This document shows positions 19,285-31,613 of a DNA stretch of 64,000 nucleotides, in pieces. The stretch comes from Malachius bipustulatus. Lineage: Eukaryota > Arthropoda > Insecta > Coleoptera > Melyridae. The notes under the pieces were generated by a model. It was not told where the DNA came from, searched no databases, and saw only the letters and a program-made list of their open reading frames with translations. The position numbers and the translations under genes are program-made. Numbering within the stretch: position 1 is the first letter of the stretch; every line of letters begins with the position of its first letter. The stretch lies in contig OU342630.1 in assembly GCA_910589415.1 (NCBI GenBank), positions 23,345,867 to 23,409,866 of the forward strand. The letters run 5' to 3'.

Positions 19285-21541
19285 AACAGTTCTTTGAATA
19301 ATCTCTGCTTGGCGATTATTATTGGCGATGCTGTAAGTAAAAATTTCTCACATATTGTTATCTGTGGCGATTTTAACATAAATAGTTTAAACAAAACCTC
19401 CCCCGACTATGTATATTTGAGAGACGTCGTCTCCTCGTATGCTCTTCGATCACTAGTTGATGATGTACCGACGAGGGTGGTTCTCAGAGCCGATGGGAAG
19501 CTGTGTGTAAGCTCCCTGGATTATATAATTACAAATATAATGGGTCGAGATGTGGTTAGTTGCGATAGCTTTGAGCCGGGATATGCTGACCACCATGCGC
19601 AGATATTCTCGTGGGTGATGGGCGCTGACTCTGTAAAGAGCGAATGCAGTGTGCCTGTACCGACGATAGAGATAAGGAAAATGTCTAGTGATTGCTTTTC
19701 GGAGTTCAGGTATTTGTTTACTCGTGGAGAGTTTCAGATGCTTTCTCAGGATAACTATGAGAATGATCAGGATTTCGATTGTGTATTTAATGCTTTCTGG
19801 GAACACCTACTGTGGTGTTATTCTGCGGCTTTCCCTGTTGTTAGTGTTCGTAGGAGAAACATGTCTGCTGATAATTTCAAGTATAGCCACTCATTGAGGA
19901 ATAAAGTTGTTGAGCTTCGCGATCTTAATTATATAAGAAAGAATTTCAACAATGAACTTTTGGATACGGTGTATAAAAGTAGGAAAAGAGAAATCACTCT
20001 ACAAGTTCAGAAAGAAAAAAGGAGCTACTACGACTCTCTTATTGCAAGATCAAAAAATAAAGCCAAAACAGTATGGCAATTAGTCAAGCAATCTGATAAA
20101 AGAAAACCTGTGGAAAAAATTAAAATTCTATTGAATGATGAATATATTCAGGAACCTCCGCGACTGGTGGAGATTTTTGGTTCCTACTTCGCAGATGTGG
20201 TGAGGGAGGGGCTGCAGAGTCATTTTGGGGATTCACTTTCTCTGGAATGTACAGTGTCAAAAGGTTGGCAGGAAAAGTCCATGTTTGTCACCCCGGTCGA
20301 GGCGAACGAGGTTAGGAGTATTATCAATTCTTTGCCGAATAAAAAGTCTGCGGGCTATGACAACATTACTACGTACTTTATAAAAAACTGCAGTGATATT
20401 TTATCGGTCGTCATCGCCAATTTGTTCAATGCATCTGTGTCTTGTGGGCTCTTTCCGAAGGCCCTGAAAACGGCCCTTATTATTCCTGTATATAAAAAGA
20501 ATAATCCCTCTGAATTGAAAAATTATCGCCCAGTTTCTCTGTTATCTATAGCCTCTAAGATATTCGAGAAAGTCATGGTAAAGAGAATAAACGCGTTTAT
20601 TAACAAGCATGACATTCTTGGTCGCTTTCAGCACGGCTTCAGAACATCTCACTCGGTGGACACCGCCGCGATAGATTTAGTGCAGTATATATACGATAAA
20701 GTTGATAGAAACGAATACACTGTTTCAATTTCTTTTGACCCATCCCGGGCTTTTGACACTCTCCATCCGGGATTCATATCTGAAAAGTTGAACAGACTGG
20801 GGATTCGCGATCGGATTAATGACTGGTTGATGTCATTTTTAAGTGACCGGAAATTTAGGGTTAGACTTGGGGAGACAACTTCCAATGTCTTTTCCATGGA
20901 TCTTGGTACGCCTCTGGGGAGTGTTCTGGGCCCTCTTATCTTTTTGTTGTATGTAAATGATCTGCCGGAATACATCAGTGGGGGTAGAGTATTCGCATAC
21001 GCTGATGACACAACCATTGTTGTGTCTGACTGACTATACTGTGGATGGGGTGTGTCGAAAGATTGAGCGGGTGGTGGAAGATTTCAGAATATGGTGTAAA
21101 AAGAACAGATTGATAATAAATTTGGATAAAACAGTCTATGTTAAATTTAGGACTGGATTACATAAAAACTCTCCAATATCCTTGAATATTTCTAACGAAC
21201 AAATTGTTTTCAAAGATTCGGTGAATTTTCTTGGTGCGGTGCTGGACAGTGGCCTTGACTGGAGGCAGTGCACTGAGATGTTGGCAGGGAAGTTAAACCG
21301 GGCTTACTTTGCGATTAGTTCATTGAAAGGAAAGTTATGTCGTCACACTTTGCTAAGTGTGTATTATGGAATATTTTACAGTCACCTCCAGTCTAACATA
21401 TTGCTATGGGGTCGTTCACCACATGCGCACAGACTCTTCCTCACCCAAAAGCGAATTTGTCGTTTTTGCCACATAAAAGGCACTTTACTCAACAGAAAAA
21501 CCGGTTTCTTGGAAATTTCCAAGGCATGCTTGATTTTTTAA
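19285..21541 (+). pseudogene. J1 ORF2: endonuclease C-part and reverse transcriptase
   Basis: Resumes the J1 endonuclease after J2: IVICGDFNINSLN, LDYIITNI and PGYADHHAQIF (catalytic His pair). It then reads the RT: SAGYDNITTYFIKN, NYRPVSLLSIASKIFEKV, FQHGFRTSHS, SFDPSRAFDTL (motif A), GTPLGSVLGPLIFLLYVND (motif B) and FAYADDTTIV (catalytic YADD near 21000). The frame breaks at about 21031 and continues one frame over from DYTVDGVC to 21541, ending shortly after LFLTQKRIC. About 150 C-terminal residues usual in this group are missing, so there is both a frameshift and a C-terminal deletion. The first residues of the long open frame (from 19228) belong to antisense J2 sequence, not to J1. Confidence 0.85.
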
Positions 21542-21605
21542 AACTAAAATTTTGTTAGAAATTATTCTTTAGCCAAGCAGGGCTGAACCCCAAAAAATTA
21601 AAATT

Positions 21606-23676
21606 AAAATCAAAAAATTTTTGTCTTTTATAAGTCGTTTCACCTATCCGGGGACACACGGTATGTGCATGCGAGGAGGTCGCGTCTCTCGAGTAGATCC
21701 GATGTGCATGGCTATAACACTAGACACAATGGGAATTTCTGTCTTAATCTTTAATCTTAATTAAATTTCCAAAGCCAACTAGATCTTGGGATTTCCAAAG
21801 TCAACTTTGGTTTTTCTTATTACCGCCATATTGTTTTTCATGCCATTCGCTATAGAAAAAATCAAGGAACAAAAAATTCATCACATTGCAAATAAATTTG
21901 AAAAAAGTTTTTCTTCTTTTTCAAAAATTTAGAAAAAAATTTTTTATCGAATGTCAAAAAGTGCATTTTTTAAGTGTGGCCATAGGTTATACCCTAGATT
22001 AACTTATGTTGTACCCATTGTAATTTAGTTATTTGGGTTTTATTGTTGTTTTTATTTATGAATAAAAAATGTTCACATGTTCTCTAAAAAATTAATAATT
22101 TTCACTCACTTTGTTTATTCTGACTCCTTTATTAAAGTTTAATAATTCAATTGAGGACTAAATATTAAAATTTAAAAAGGACCGGTTTTTGACATGTTGT
22201 ATCGTAAAGTAAGTACCTACATGACATGCATGTAGGTAGGTACTATTGTTGAAAATTTAAAACGACTTCTAAATTACAATGGGTACAACATAAGTTAATA
22301 TAGGGTGTAATTTTTTACATACCATTACCTATGGCAACACTTAAAAAATGCACTTTTTGACATTCGGTAAAAAAAAATTTCTTTATTTATTTTTGGAAAA
22401 TAAGACTAAATTTTTTTCAAATTTATTTGCAATGTGATGGATTTTGTGTTTCCTTGATTTTTTTCTATAGCGAATGTCATGAAAAACAATATTACGGTAA
22501 TAAGAAAAACCAAAGTTGACTTTGGAAATCCCAAGATCTAGTCGGCTTTGGAAATTTTTGAAACGTCAAATAAGTAGCTTATTACGGCTTATGTAAACCT
22601 ACAAAAAAAGAATAATTTTTTTTTAATAATAAAGAAGATATGGCTAAAATAATAAATCTGCATGTTTCAAGTTTTTTCAGGATATTTCAGAAAATTCTGG
22701 GAATATTGAGAAAAAAAAGTGCCAAATACTCGTCTCAAAACAGCGCAACTTTTTTGTAATTTAACCGACTTCGTATCTCTTACCGTTTCTTACAGTTTTT
22801 TCACCTCAATGGGACAGCCTGTATCATAAAATTGAACAATGACCGGCTTTTCCGAAAGGTCGTATTGTAAAGTAGATGACATGTACTATTATTGAAAATT
22901 AAAAACGACTCCCAAAGTACAAGACAACATAAATTAACATAGGGTGTATTTTTTTACATGCTATTCCCTATGGCAACACTTAAAATAAATGCACTGTATA
23001 TCTACCCGAATCACAGCTAAGCTCACAGGTGGTGCAAAAATTTCTCAATATCTCAGGAATTCTTAGAAAAAAAACTTTCTTTGCAGATGAGGGATTGGTG
23101 GGGACTTTTAGTATTTTATTTGTAATAATATCCCCAACGTCTGTACCAACTTTCAGCTCTATGCGAATTATTGCAAATTGAAAGATTTTAAAACTTTAAC
23201 TAATTTAACTAACTTTAAAAACTTTTCGATAACTAATTAAACTGACAGAGCAGCCAAGCGAAATAATGCTGCCAAGTGCCAAGATATAGCATTCATAAAA
23301 TAATTTGAAGTTAAAATCATAACTAAATTTATTATTATGCTTCCCATTTTGATCTAGAACTAGTGTGAAAATGGTACCAAACCAAATGAAAGATACAGGA
23401 ATTTTGCAAATCACATGACTATTTTTTTCAGAATTCAGTTCGAATATTTACTGTAAAAGGTCCCTGTACTAACTTTTCAAGTTTTGTTTCACAGAAATGA
23501 AAAATTACTAATAGAGTGGCCAAAATATCAAATTTTTCGGTCACCCTGTATTAGAAATATTCATTGTTTCCATGCAATAGAGCTCAAAATGTTAATTTAG
23601 GGACATTTAAATGGCTTTGCTGATATTTAAATGCCATTTCAGCTCAGGTTGAAAATTTATTTAACAAAAATCTCAC
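21606..23676. repeat. AT-rich foldback remnants and a direct repeat
   Basis: Two inverted arms, 21763-22028 and 22269-22556, share CTAGATCTTGGGATTTCC, the CAAAGTTGACTTTGG-type block and GGGTACAACATAAG in opposite orientation. They belong to the same family as the arms at 30305-30535 and 62834-63829. A direct repeat links 22185-22345 and 22845-22990 (GTATCGTAAAGTA / GTATTGTAAAGTA, then TAGGGTGTA). No coding potential. From 23000 to 23676 I see only AT-rich unique-looking sequence. Confidence 0.7.
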
Positions 23677-24571
23677 ACTCGGGTAGAGTTAACGAAGAAA
23701 AGTTAACGACGTGAGTGGCTAAAAATCCGGGTCGAGTAAGATGATAATTTCATTACTTAATTTGATATTATTTCTTGAACGACAATGGAATGCCACTTCA
23801 TGAAGTCATGTGAGAATATTTGCATGTCCAAGTTTTCACGGGGGCGTGATAGGGTTGTTCTTTCTCCTTCATGTGGTAAAATAAAAACCCAAGCGATGGG
23901 TTTTATAATAAAAACTTCTATTTGGGCTATAAAACTGCCCAAGGGCAGTTATTATAGCCCAAAATCGAAAATAACAACACCTGAATTCAGGATTCTGAAT
24001 TTAAAAAAATCACGGTGGCCGTTTTGGGCCCGGACAAGGTGACCGTTCACAAGGGCATGATAGGGTGGATCTTTCTTCATCGTATGGAAAAATAAAAATC
24101 CAAGCGACACACGAAAGGCAGTTTCTATAGCTCAAAATAGAAAATTACAACACCTGTTTTTTTTTTCATACGCAAACGCAAAAAGAGAGATCAAACCTAT
24201 CCCGCCTTAGTGAAAACTCGCCTTGTCCGGGCCCAGAACGGCCACCGTGAATTTTTGAAATTCCGAATTCTCATATTCAGGTGTTGTAATTTTCGATTTT
24301 GGGCTATAAAAACTGCCTTTCGTGCGTCGCTGGGGTTTTTATTTTTCCACACGACGGAGAAAAATCAACCCTATCACGCCCTCATGAAATTCTCGCCCTC
24401 ATGTCTTGTCGGGGCCCAGAACGGTCATTGTTAATTTTTGAAGTTCAGACCAGATTTTTAGGTGTTGTGTTCAAGAAATAATATCAAATTAAGTATGAAA
24501 TTATCATGTTACCCGAGCCGGATGTTTAGCCACTCCCGTCGCTAACTTTTCGTCGTTAATTTCACCCGAGT
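23677..24571. mobile_element. 895-bp inverted-repeat element
   Basis: Starts ACTCGGGT and ends ACCCGAGT. The first about 110 bp (ending in AATATTATTTCTTGAAC-like sequence) recur inverted at the right end with moderate divergence. Inner segments around 23840-24050 and 24210-24420 are also inverted copies of each other (TTTGGGCCCGGACAAGG-type block). A compact internal hairpin sits at 23923-23960 (GGGCTATAAAACTGCCC). No target duplication was obvious. Short ORFs inside are by-products of the repeats. Confidence 0.75.
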
Positions 24572-24847
24572 AAATCTATAAAATACTATAAAATTGATCC
24601 ATCTTATGCATTCATTATTATTATAGGTTGCAAATACCAGTACACATTCGTAAGTACAGGTATCTACTTAAGTTCTTATAGCTAAAGGGCCCCATTCACA
24701 ATGAGATCGATGGCAATGCAAGTTTAGCAATACAGATGTTCTGAGATTTGTGTCAGATTCATTCACTCACTCACATTCACCTTCAATCTGAATCACGAGA
24801 CCTGAGTAAAGATCAACTTGTTTATTATACCTTTTTATTAAATCATG

Positions 24848-25342
24848 GGTATAACTGCTTTTTAGCTTTCCAATGATTCCCCTCACCAGCCCATTCCACT
24901 TTTTCCACTCGCGTCGCTCACAGTGTTGCCGTATGCAACTCGTTACAAATAATATTTTAAAACACTTATTTGCTGCAATAAGTCAGGTCTTTGGTCAGGG
25001 TAGTTTTTTTTTTCCTTTAAATGTCCCTAAAATGAAAAAAAACCTACCCTGACAAAGACTTGACTTACCGAGCGTTATCGTCTCAATAATAATTAATTGT
25101 AATGAGAATGCAGGCCGGGCCTAGTAGTAATGTTTTTATTTACAATACGTAATACGTATATGTAACCAGACGAGTTGCATTTTCCTTGGCCAGAGCAGCA
25201 GCTGTTTGTCTGAGATTGTCTGCAGAACGTAGTAAAACGAATAGCATGTGGCAACGCTGAGAGGAGTCAGCCGGTCGCAAGCAGACAACATGTAGTGGGG
25301 GTAATAGAGGGGTGTTTTGGAAAGCTAAAAAGCAGTATTACC
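24848..25342. mobile_element. 495-bp MITE with 8-bp target duplication
   Basis: Ends GGTATAACTGCTTTTTAGC and its inverse GCTAAAAAGCAGTATTACC. The flanking duplication AAATCATG occurs at 24840-24847 and 25343-25350. An 8-bp duplication suggests a hAT-type (or similar) mobilising transposase. An internal near-palindrome at about 24980-25076 (GGTCAGGGTAG / CTACCCTGACA) may be a smaller nested insertion. Confidence 0.85.
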
Positions 25343-25374
25343 AAATCATGTATTCCTATTCTTATTCGCGAATA

Positions 25375-25480
25375 TTCATGAGTTTTGTATTTGTATTCTC
25401 ATTCGTATTCGCGAATACAAATTTTTGTATTCTCATTCGTATTCGCGAATACAAATTTTTGTATTCGGAATATCCCTAGT
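25375..25480. repeat. Tandem ATTCGCGAATAC repeats, hAT-like end fragment
   Basis: Two adjacent copies of a unit of about 33 bp (TTCGTATTCGCGAATACAAA) plus a partial third, followed by GGAATATCCCTA. This resembles the sub-terminal repeats and end of a hAT-type element, but the partner end was not found. Confidence 0.55.
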
Positions 25481-26252
25481 GTCTATGTTATCTACTTCAG
25501 TATTTTCCCTTCATTTTGAACTCTTTATATTGTCGTCCTAAATATAATGCGTTCGTGGTACGATTAATAAAGGATAATTTCTCGATATATCAATTCACTG
25601 CATTCCCAATACAAGAAATTACAACTCGTCCTGCGAACTCGTATTTTCAGCCTTGAGATAACAATTCATTAATATTCCAAAAAAGTATCCGTCATAATCT
25701 ACCACTTGCTTATTATATTATCCCTGACAATATAAATTTATTTGTTATTTGTTCAAACCAGAACCGTATTGAATTTTTTTTATGAAATTTTTAAATCTCA
25801 GAAAAAAAATAGAATAAATTAAGGACACGATTTCTTTTCAAAATAAAAAATCCAGGTCCATATTTAAAAAAATAAAGTTGACGATGGTAGCGGAAATTTG
25901 ACGTATAACCCTCAATCTTATTACATAGTTTGTTGGCAAATAAAAAGTGGCTGTGAGAATGTGTTTTCAGTTTTTGATATATTTTCAAATAAGCCAACTA
26001 AATGGGAATTTAACATTTAAAAATTTTTATTTTTTTTTCACTTTTTTGAAAAACTCTGGAGATAACTAAACTTTTTCTCAGATTCTATCGAGCTTTAAAT
26101 TTAGCAACTTTGTCCCAATTTAACCGAGTCCATATCCACCCTGTATACAGCATGGGACTTTCCCGACCTGTTTAGCGAAACTTTTACACAGTCTTTTTCA
26201 TTTGAGTTTTAGTATGATCTTGATTGACCATATAGATGAACATAGGCCATAT
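25481..26252. other. Unassigned AT-rich sequence
   Basis: No gene, clear inverted repeat or tandem array seen. The short - strand ORF at 25791-25997 lies in A/T-rich sequence and looks accidental. Confidence 0.4.
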
Positions 26253-26254
26253 AG

Positions 26255-27515
26255 TGGAGCGGAAAGAGCCCGCTATCTCGCTTATTTAAGGTAGAAAAAT
26301 TTTTCGGAGTAGAAAGATATGGGACCGGTACCATCATATTAAGGGATCTTTGGGGCACTAGAATCTCGTTTTACGACAAGCTTCCTTGGTGCTGACAAAA
26401 GTTACAGCCCTTTGAATCTCAGATTTGTGATTTTTTTTTCACGAGTAAAAGCTTCGCAAAGTTTTTTTTTTCTCCGTCACCGGTTGACATTGGGGTATTT
26501 GGTATTTGGTTAATCTCTTTTCTGCAGTCTTTTTGACTACGAAATTACCCTAATTTAAGAAATCATACATTTTCGAATTTTTGGTTTTTACTTTATTCAT
26601 ATCAGAGAGATAAACAGGAACATACTTCGCATAATAATTATGACGACCAGCCGCTCTAAGGTGTAATAGGTATAATCGCATGTCGTAGATATAGGTATAC
26701 CTATTATACCTTGCTTAGACCATATCTTGCTTTCCATTGCCCTTTAGGTATATTAACCAATTGAAAATATGAATATTTTCAATGAATTTCAAGCATGTTA
26801 AAATATTTAATAAATAACAAAGCCTTATTTAAACAATATTATAATAAATAAACGTCCCTAAATTATTATTGAATAGGTACATAACAGTAACACTCGCAGT
26901 AATAATTAATCTTATCCTCAGCCGTTCCTTGTTCAACAGCCGTCGCCGCGCTATAACTCGCACTCCGTCCGTTCTATGCTAAACATATCTGTTCAACTTC
27001 AGGGGTTCATATAAACGGCTCTAGAAAGTTTATTTTTGAAATGCGACTACATGTTATACGAAATAAAATGTTCACAAAGCTTCATTTTATCAGATGGTAA
27101 CAAAAAAACTGAAATCGATATCGTGAAAAAAAATTTAAAGGTGTTCAAAGTCGGAACTTTGCAGAAATTGTGTGTTTAATCGGTCAAAAACACTTAATAT
27201 TTTGAAAATTGAACAAACTTCTTGCATTTCAAATACGTCATTTCGTTCACTAATCATAACTATAAAGGAAAAACAAAACTAGAGTCCCCAATGTCAACCG
27301 GTGACGGAGAAAAAAAAACTTTGCGAAGCATTTACTCGTGAAAAAAAATCACAAATCTGATATTCAAAGGGCTGTAACTTTTGTCAGCACCAAGGGAGCT
27401 TGTCGTAAAACGAGATTCTAGTGCCCCAAAGATCCCTTAACATGATGGTACCGGTCCCATATCTTTCTACTCCGAAAAATTTTTTGTGCATATTTTCAGC
27501 CTCTTTCCGCTCCAC
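26255..27515. mobile_element. 1.26-kb foldback element with TA target
   Basis: The terminal inverted arms of about 240 bp (26255-26500 and 27285-27515) are close to identical, starting GTGGAGCGGAAAGAG and containing GGGACCGGTACCATCAT, TTACGACAAGCT-type and TCACCGGTTGACATTGGG blocks. TA flanks it on both sides (26253-26254, 27516-27517). The central about 780 bp are AT-rich without a transposase frame, so it is non-autonomous. Confidence 0.88.
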
Positions 27516-27775
27516 TAATAATTATGGTTCCTTATGAGTGTCTACATTATTTTTTTCAATATGCAAAGCCGAAGTAAAAGAATTGTTAAGCCGGTATTAT
27601 TCTAATTTTTCCTCAAATACAGGATAAGGGTCTTTTAAGGCCCTTATTCATATTTTTCTCCTATAACGATACGGGTCTTCCGAGACCCGTCCTGATGCAA
27701 CTAAATGTTCTTTCATATCTAACAATGTATGTAGTATGTTACTGTTACCGGCTTGTATGCCTTAGTTTTTTTTTC

Positions 27776-28189
27776 GGTGAATATCTAGATGAGCGGCATG
27801 GGTATAGGGCGAAATGGCTTATACTATCGGATAGCTCGTGTCTCTAGGAGTATCAAGGTACCATTGAATTTTTGCGCCGGCACGTAATAGTCGAGAAATA
27901 AGGCCTTAAAGTTTCATCCTTGCCCTAATACGTGTATTCCAACATTATACGCGCGAACAGGCAGCTCGCTTAACCGTCGGGCACACGATGATCGAGCGTT
28001 TCCTGTTCGAGCGCAATCATATGACGAATACACGTATTAGGGCAAGGATGACACTTTAAGGCCTTATTTCTCGACTATTACTTGCCGGCGCAAAAATTCA
28101 ATGGTACCTTGATACTCCTAGAGACACGAGCTATCCGATAGTATAAGCCATTTCGCCCTATACCCATGCCGCTCATCTAGATATTCACC
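27776..28189. mobile_element. 414-bp near-perfect palindromic element
   Basis: Left arm GGTGAATATCTAGATGAGCG and right arm its inverse. The arms stay almost identical for about 165 bp each (through ATACACGTATTAGGGCAAGG), around a centre of about 80 bp with its own GC-rich symmetry (GAGCGTTTCCTGTTCGAGCG). It sits in a run of T on both sides, which hides any target duplication. No ORF. Confidence 0.85.
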
Positions 28190-28753
28190 TTTTTTTCAGC
28201 TAGATGACACAGGCTAATGTTTTGCACAAGAGCCCTAAAAGACCCGCACAGTACTACCCTGATACTAAGACTAATCTGAGACTAATTGAGATTCGTATCA
28301 AAAGATACTGTTACATGCACCATGCATTGATACCGATCTCATCCTGAATGGGGCCCATAAAAAAATCTAGATTTCAAGACAAGACATACGTTTTCGAAGA
28401 CAGACCCAGTGATTTTCTATGATATTGTTGTAACAAAACACTGACGAATTATTCTCCAACAATTAGCAGTTGTATGTTAACATTAAAGAAGTTATAAGAA
28501 ACTACTAATAATAACAATCAATGAATATAGTAACAAATATTCATTGATATAATAATAACAACAAAGTAACAAAAACAAACACACAATAACCTATCTAATT
28601 ACAAATCCCAACCCAACTCCCTCCAACTGCGATTGCATTGCGGGTTGCGGGTTGCGGTTATGGTTATGATCATTGCTCTTCTTCTTACTGCTTCCTGTTG
28701 GTGGTATTTCTGGTCTTTAAAATTTCGGAATATAGTCATCAGGAACATTAGCT

Positions 28754-30144
28754 GGGGTGCGTTCATAAAGGTCGCACAGTGTCACACTGGCGTCACAGTA
28801 TCGCGCAAAACCGTTCATAAAATCGACCGGGTGTTTGTCGCTCTGTAAACTGTCGTTCATAAATTACGCCAATACGATCACTCGAGCGCATCTCGAGCGC
28901 TCCAGTCGCCGTTTCCCACACACCGGCGATAAACGCTCGACATGCGCATTGGGAACGTATCGTAATCGAATCGAATACTAATCGTGATTCGTAATCGAAA
29001 AGAAAAATACTCAAGTCAAGTGACGTAAAAAAATAAAGTTGGACTATTTTTTTTTCTTAATTTAAATTTTGAATTCCTGCTGGTTGTTTTGTTTGATCAA
29101 ATAATAAAGCTACGTTTTCCCAGCTGCGTATATCGCACTGCGTACGACGCATGCGTAACACGCCCAACACTGCTCTTGCATGGTTTAAATCAGACCGTTT
29201 TCCTACATTGCGTGTTCCGCAGCATTGGACGGTGTGCGCTCGCGTGAAACGTCGGCTGTGCCTCGAAAGCAGTCAATCACGCGACGCAGTGCGTAAGTAA
29301 TTATTGGTTTTTTTGATTTTAATATTGAATACATCAGGCAAAGAACCTCAACCAATATTTTCTGCAGCTGAAGATGCACTGTTGTTTGAACTGGTGGCTG
29401 GATTACTCATAATATACGATGTAAAATTAAAAGGCTACAAAAATATAATAAGGGTTTAAAAGACACAAAATCGAATTTTTTCATCAAAGTTCTTTATAAC
29501 AAGGAATTATAAATACTTCTTCTTCATCGTAATGAGATCTAGAAGAACTCCTTATTTTCTCATAATATTATTACCAAAATAAATAATACGTTTTAATTCG
29601 AACTGATTTCCGCAAGTTGGAAAACACTGTTCACGCAACCCACACTGCGTGAATCGCCCTGCGTGTACCGCAGGCGTTTCGCGCTCGCGTTTGACGCAGC
29701 TAGGAAGACGTAGCTTTTAGGGTAGGTAGGTTTGTGGTAATTAGGTGCATAAAAGTAGTAGGTAAGTTAAACGCATCGATAAAATTGGTACAGCATACAA
29801 GTAATGGCCGATATTACCATTAGCCCGGAGAACTACCGAGTTATCACTTATCACACTGGAAAATGGTGATGTTTTACATTTATTCAGGTTATTTGTTATG
29901 TTAATAGTAATACTATTACCTATCGATGGCGAATAGCAACGTTATGGAACACGTTTGCTTACCTTCAAACTTTATTTTTACTTTGATTATCTATTTATTA
30001 AGTATTATTTATTGGTTATGTTCTGTTCATTCGCCCAGAGAGTCGTTCCAAAATTTAAACTCACTCTGAGCACACTCGCTGACACAATCGCATCGCTCTG
30101 ACGTAAATCACTCCAACAGGAGACTACATAAATGAACGCACCCC
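28754..30144. mobile_element. 1.39-kb element with 13-bp GGGGTGCGTTCAT ends
   Basis: Perfect 13-bp terminal inverted repeat GGGGTGCGTTCAT at both ends. Beyond that the ends diverge and I found no clear target duplication, so the call is tentative. It contains a second, better-defined inverted-repeat element (29107-29718). No transposase frame of its own. Confidence 0.5.
29107..29718. mobile_element. 0.61-kb inverted-repeat element with MADF-like peptide
   Basis: Starts AAGCTACGTTTTCCCAGCTG and ends with the inverse (CAGCTAGGAAGACGTAGCTT), with further inverted GC-rich blocks (GCGTTTCGCGCTCGCG-type). Inside, from about 29360 on the + strand, about 30 codons read DALLFELVAG and then GYKNIIRV before a stop. 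This resembles the start of the MADF/Myb-like protein of PIF/Harbinger transposons. It looks like an internally deleted, non-autonomous copy. Confidence 0.6.
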
Positions 30145-30304
30145 TGTGCTGTTATAGTTGACCAAGTGACAACTGACAATGGTGGTGGCCATGCCGATAG
30201 ACGATGACGCGCAGGCTGCGCTCCGGTCTTGTGACGTCACGTGGTTCAAAGACTACACCATGAGATTCCTCATGTCTTTTTTATCATCAGGAATAAATAA
30301 ATAA

Positions 30305-30535
30305 TTCTTTGTAGGCTTGCATAAGTCGGCAACAGCTATCCGTTTACCGTTTTAAAAATTTTCAAGGCCACCAAATCCCAGAGTTTTCATTGTCAACTTT
30401 TGTTTTTCTTATAGCCGCCATTGTTTTTTATGTCGTTTGGTACAAAAAAAATCATGAAAATCAAAATTCAATAACATTAAAAAAATTCGTAAAAATTTCA
30501 TTTTATTTTTTTCGAAAAAAAATTAAGAAAAAAAA
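30305..30535. repeat. Single arm of the CAGGGTTATG foldback family
   Basis: Shares the order GTAGGCTTGCATAAG-like, CAAATCCCAGAGTTTTC, GTTTTTCTTATAGCCGCCAT and TATGTCGTTTGG with the arms of 62834-63829. Only one arm is present here, so it is a fragment. Confidence 0.6.
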
Positions 30536-30598
30536 AAAGATTTTTCCATAATAGATCTAGCACAAAGAAAAACACAAGCAAAAAGGATCGAAGCAATA

Positions 30599-31249
30599 CA
30601 GGGTGTTCTACAAGCTCTATGACAAACTTTGACAGATGGTAGGTTGTTTGATTTTAAACATATTTTTTTTAATAAACATGGGTCCGATTCGTTTTTGTTT
30701 AGAAGTTACAAGCATTTAAAGAATCGTAATTTTTCAGTCAACCAGGAAGTGACACTAAGTCGCTATGTCACTAAGACACTATGTCAACCAATGTACACTT
30801 ATAAAATATACACTTACTTCAATGAAAAACGTAGGCTGATAAATAGAAATATCGGTTGTTATGACAATAATAATTGTTAGTGTCATTTTAATTATTTATT
30901 AGATATTTCGTGTGAAAGTTATAAATAAAAAATGCATTTATTCTCGACTGAGGAATATGCAGATATTGTGTTTGTATATGAGTATTCCAATGGTAACGCC
31001 AGACAAGCTGCTCAAGAATACCGACGCAGGTATTCAAGCTGAGGGTGGACATTTCGAACAATTTTTATAGTCTTAAGTTTTGTGATTATCATTTAATTTA
31101 AATTTTTATTGTTGATTGTTAATAAAGGTTAAATGCTTGTAACTTCTAAACAAAAACGAATCGGACCCATGTTTATTAAAAAAAATATGTTTAAAATCAA
31201 GCAACCTACCATCTGTCAAGGTTTGTCATAGAGCTTGTAGAACACCCTG
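30599..31249. mobile_element. 651-bp TA-flanked inverted-repeat element
   Basis: The terminal repeats start CAGGGTGTTCTACAAGCTC and remain nearly identical for over 120 bp, to CGTTTTTGTTTAGAAGTTAC. TA flanks at 30597-30598 and 31250-31251. A stub of transposase reading frame lies inside (30932-31042). It looks like an internal-deletion derivative of a Tc1/mariner-like transposon. Confidence 0.88.
30932..31042 (+). pseudogene. Transposase N-terminal helix-turn-helix stub
   Basis: ATG to TGA, 36 residues: FSTEEYADIVFVYEYSNGNA and then AAQEYRRRYSS. This matches the start of insect transposase proteins carrying the DUF4817-type HTH (pattern: acidic residue, then VY.e..GNar.A...Y..R.P). The rest of the protein is deleted. 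It lies in the middle of the TA-flanked element, which supports the link between the two. Confidence 0.65.
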
Positions 31250-31613
31250 TATAATTTGACATTTATTTTATAAACAACCTCGCCGCGATTAATACTTTAG
31301 GTCAAAATTAAACCACATGACGTCATTGCGTAGTTGACCAAAATAGAAAACTCTATCGGCATACCGTGTATATATGTATCGTGGTGGTGGTCACTGGCCA
31401 TATCAGCAGTGCCAGTTGCTAGTAGGTACACATCAAATAGTTGGATAAAAGCTTGAGAAGTTCATTCTTTACCTTCAGGATATACCTACCTAAGTACAAC
31501 TTCAGAATGTTGAGGTAAATATTTTGTTCTTCCCACTTCTCATTCTTCTTCCCTCTCGGAAAAAGTAAATATGGTAATAGGGAATCACAACTGCAGAAGG
31601 AAGAAGACTGATG

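Larger units (their letters stand above)
7055..21605 (+). mobile_element. J1: jockey-like non-LTR retrotransposon, split by MITE and J2
   Basis: J1 runs on the + strand as ORF1 (7055-8307), ORF2 endonuclease N-part (8309-8745), a 10.5-kb interruption by J2, then the ORF2 endonuclease C-part and RT (19285-21541). It ends with a short 3' UTR containing AGGGCTGAACCCC and an A/T-rich tail near 21575-21605. The two ORF2 halves join in the middle of the endonuclease domain at the expected place (before the CGDFNIN block). J1 is older than J2, which is older than the BEL element. Confidence 0.82.
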
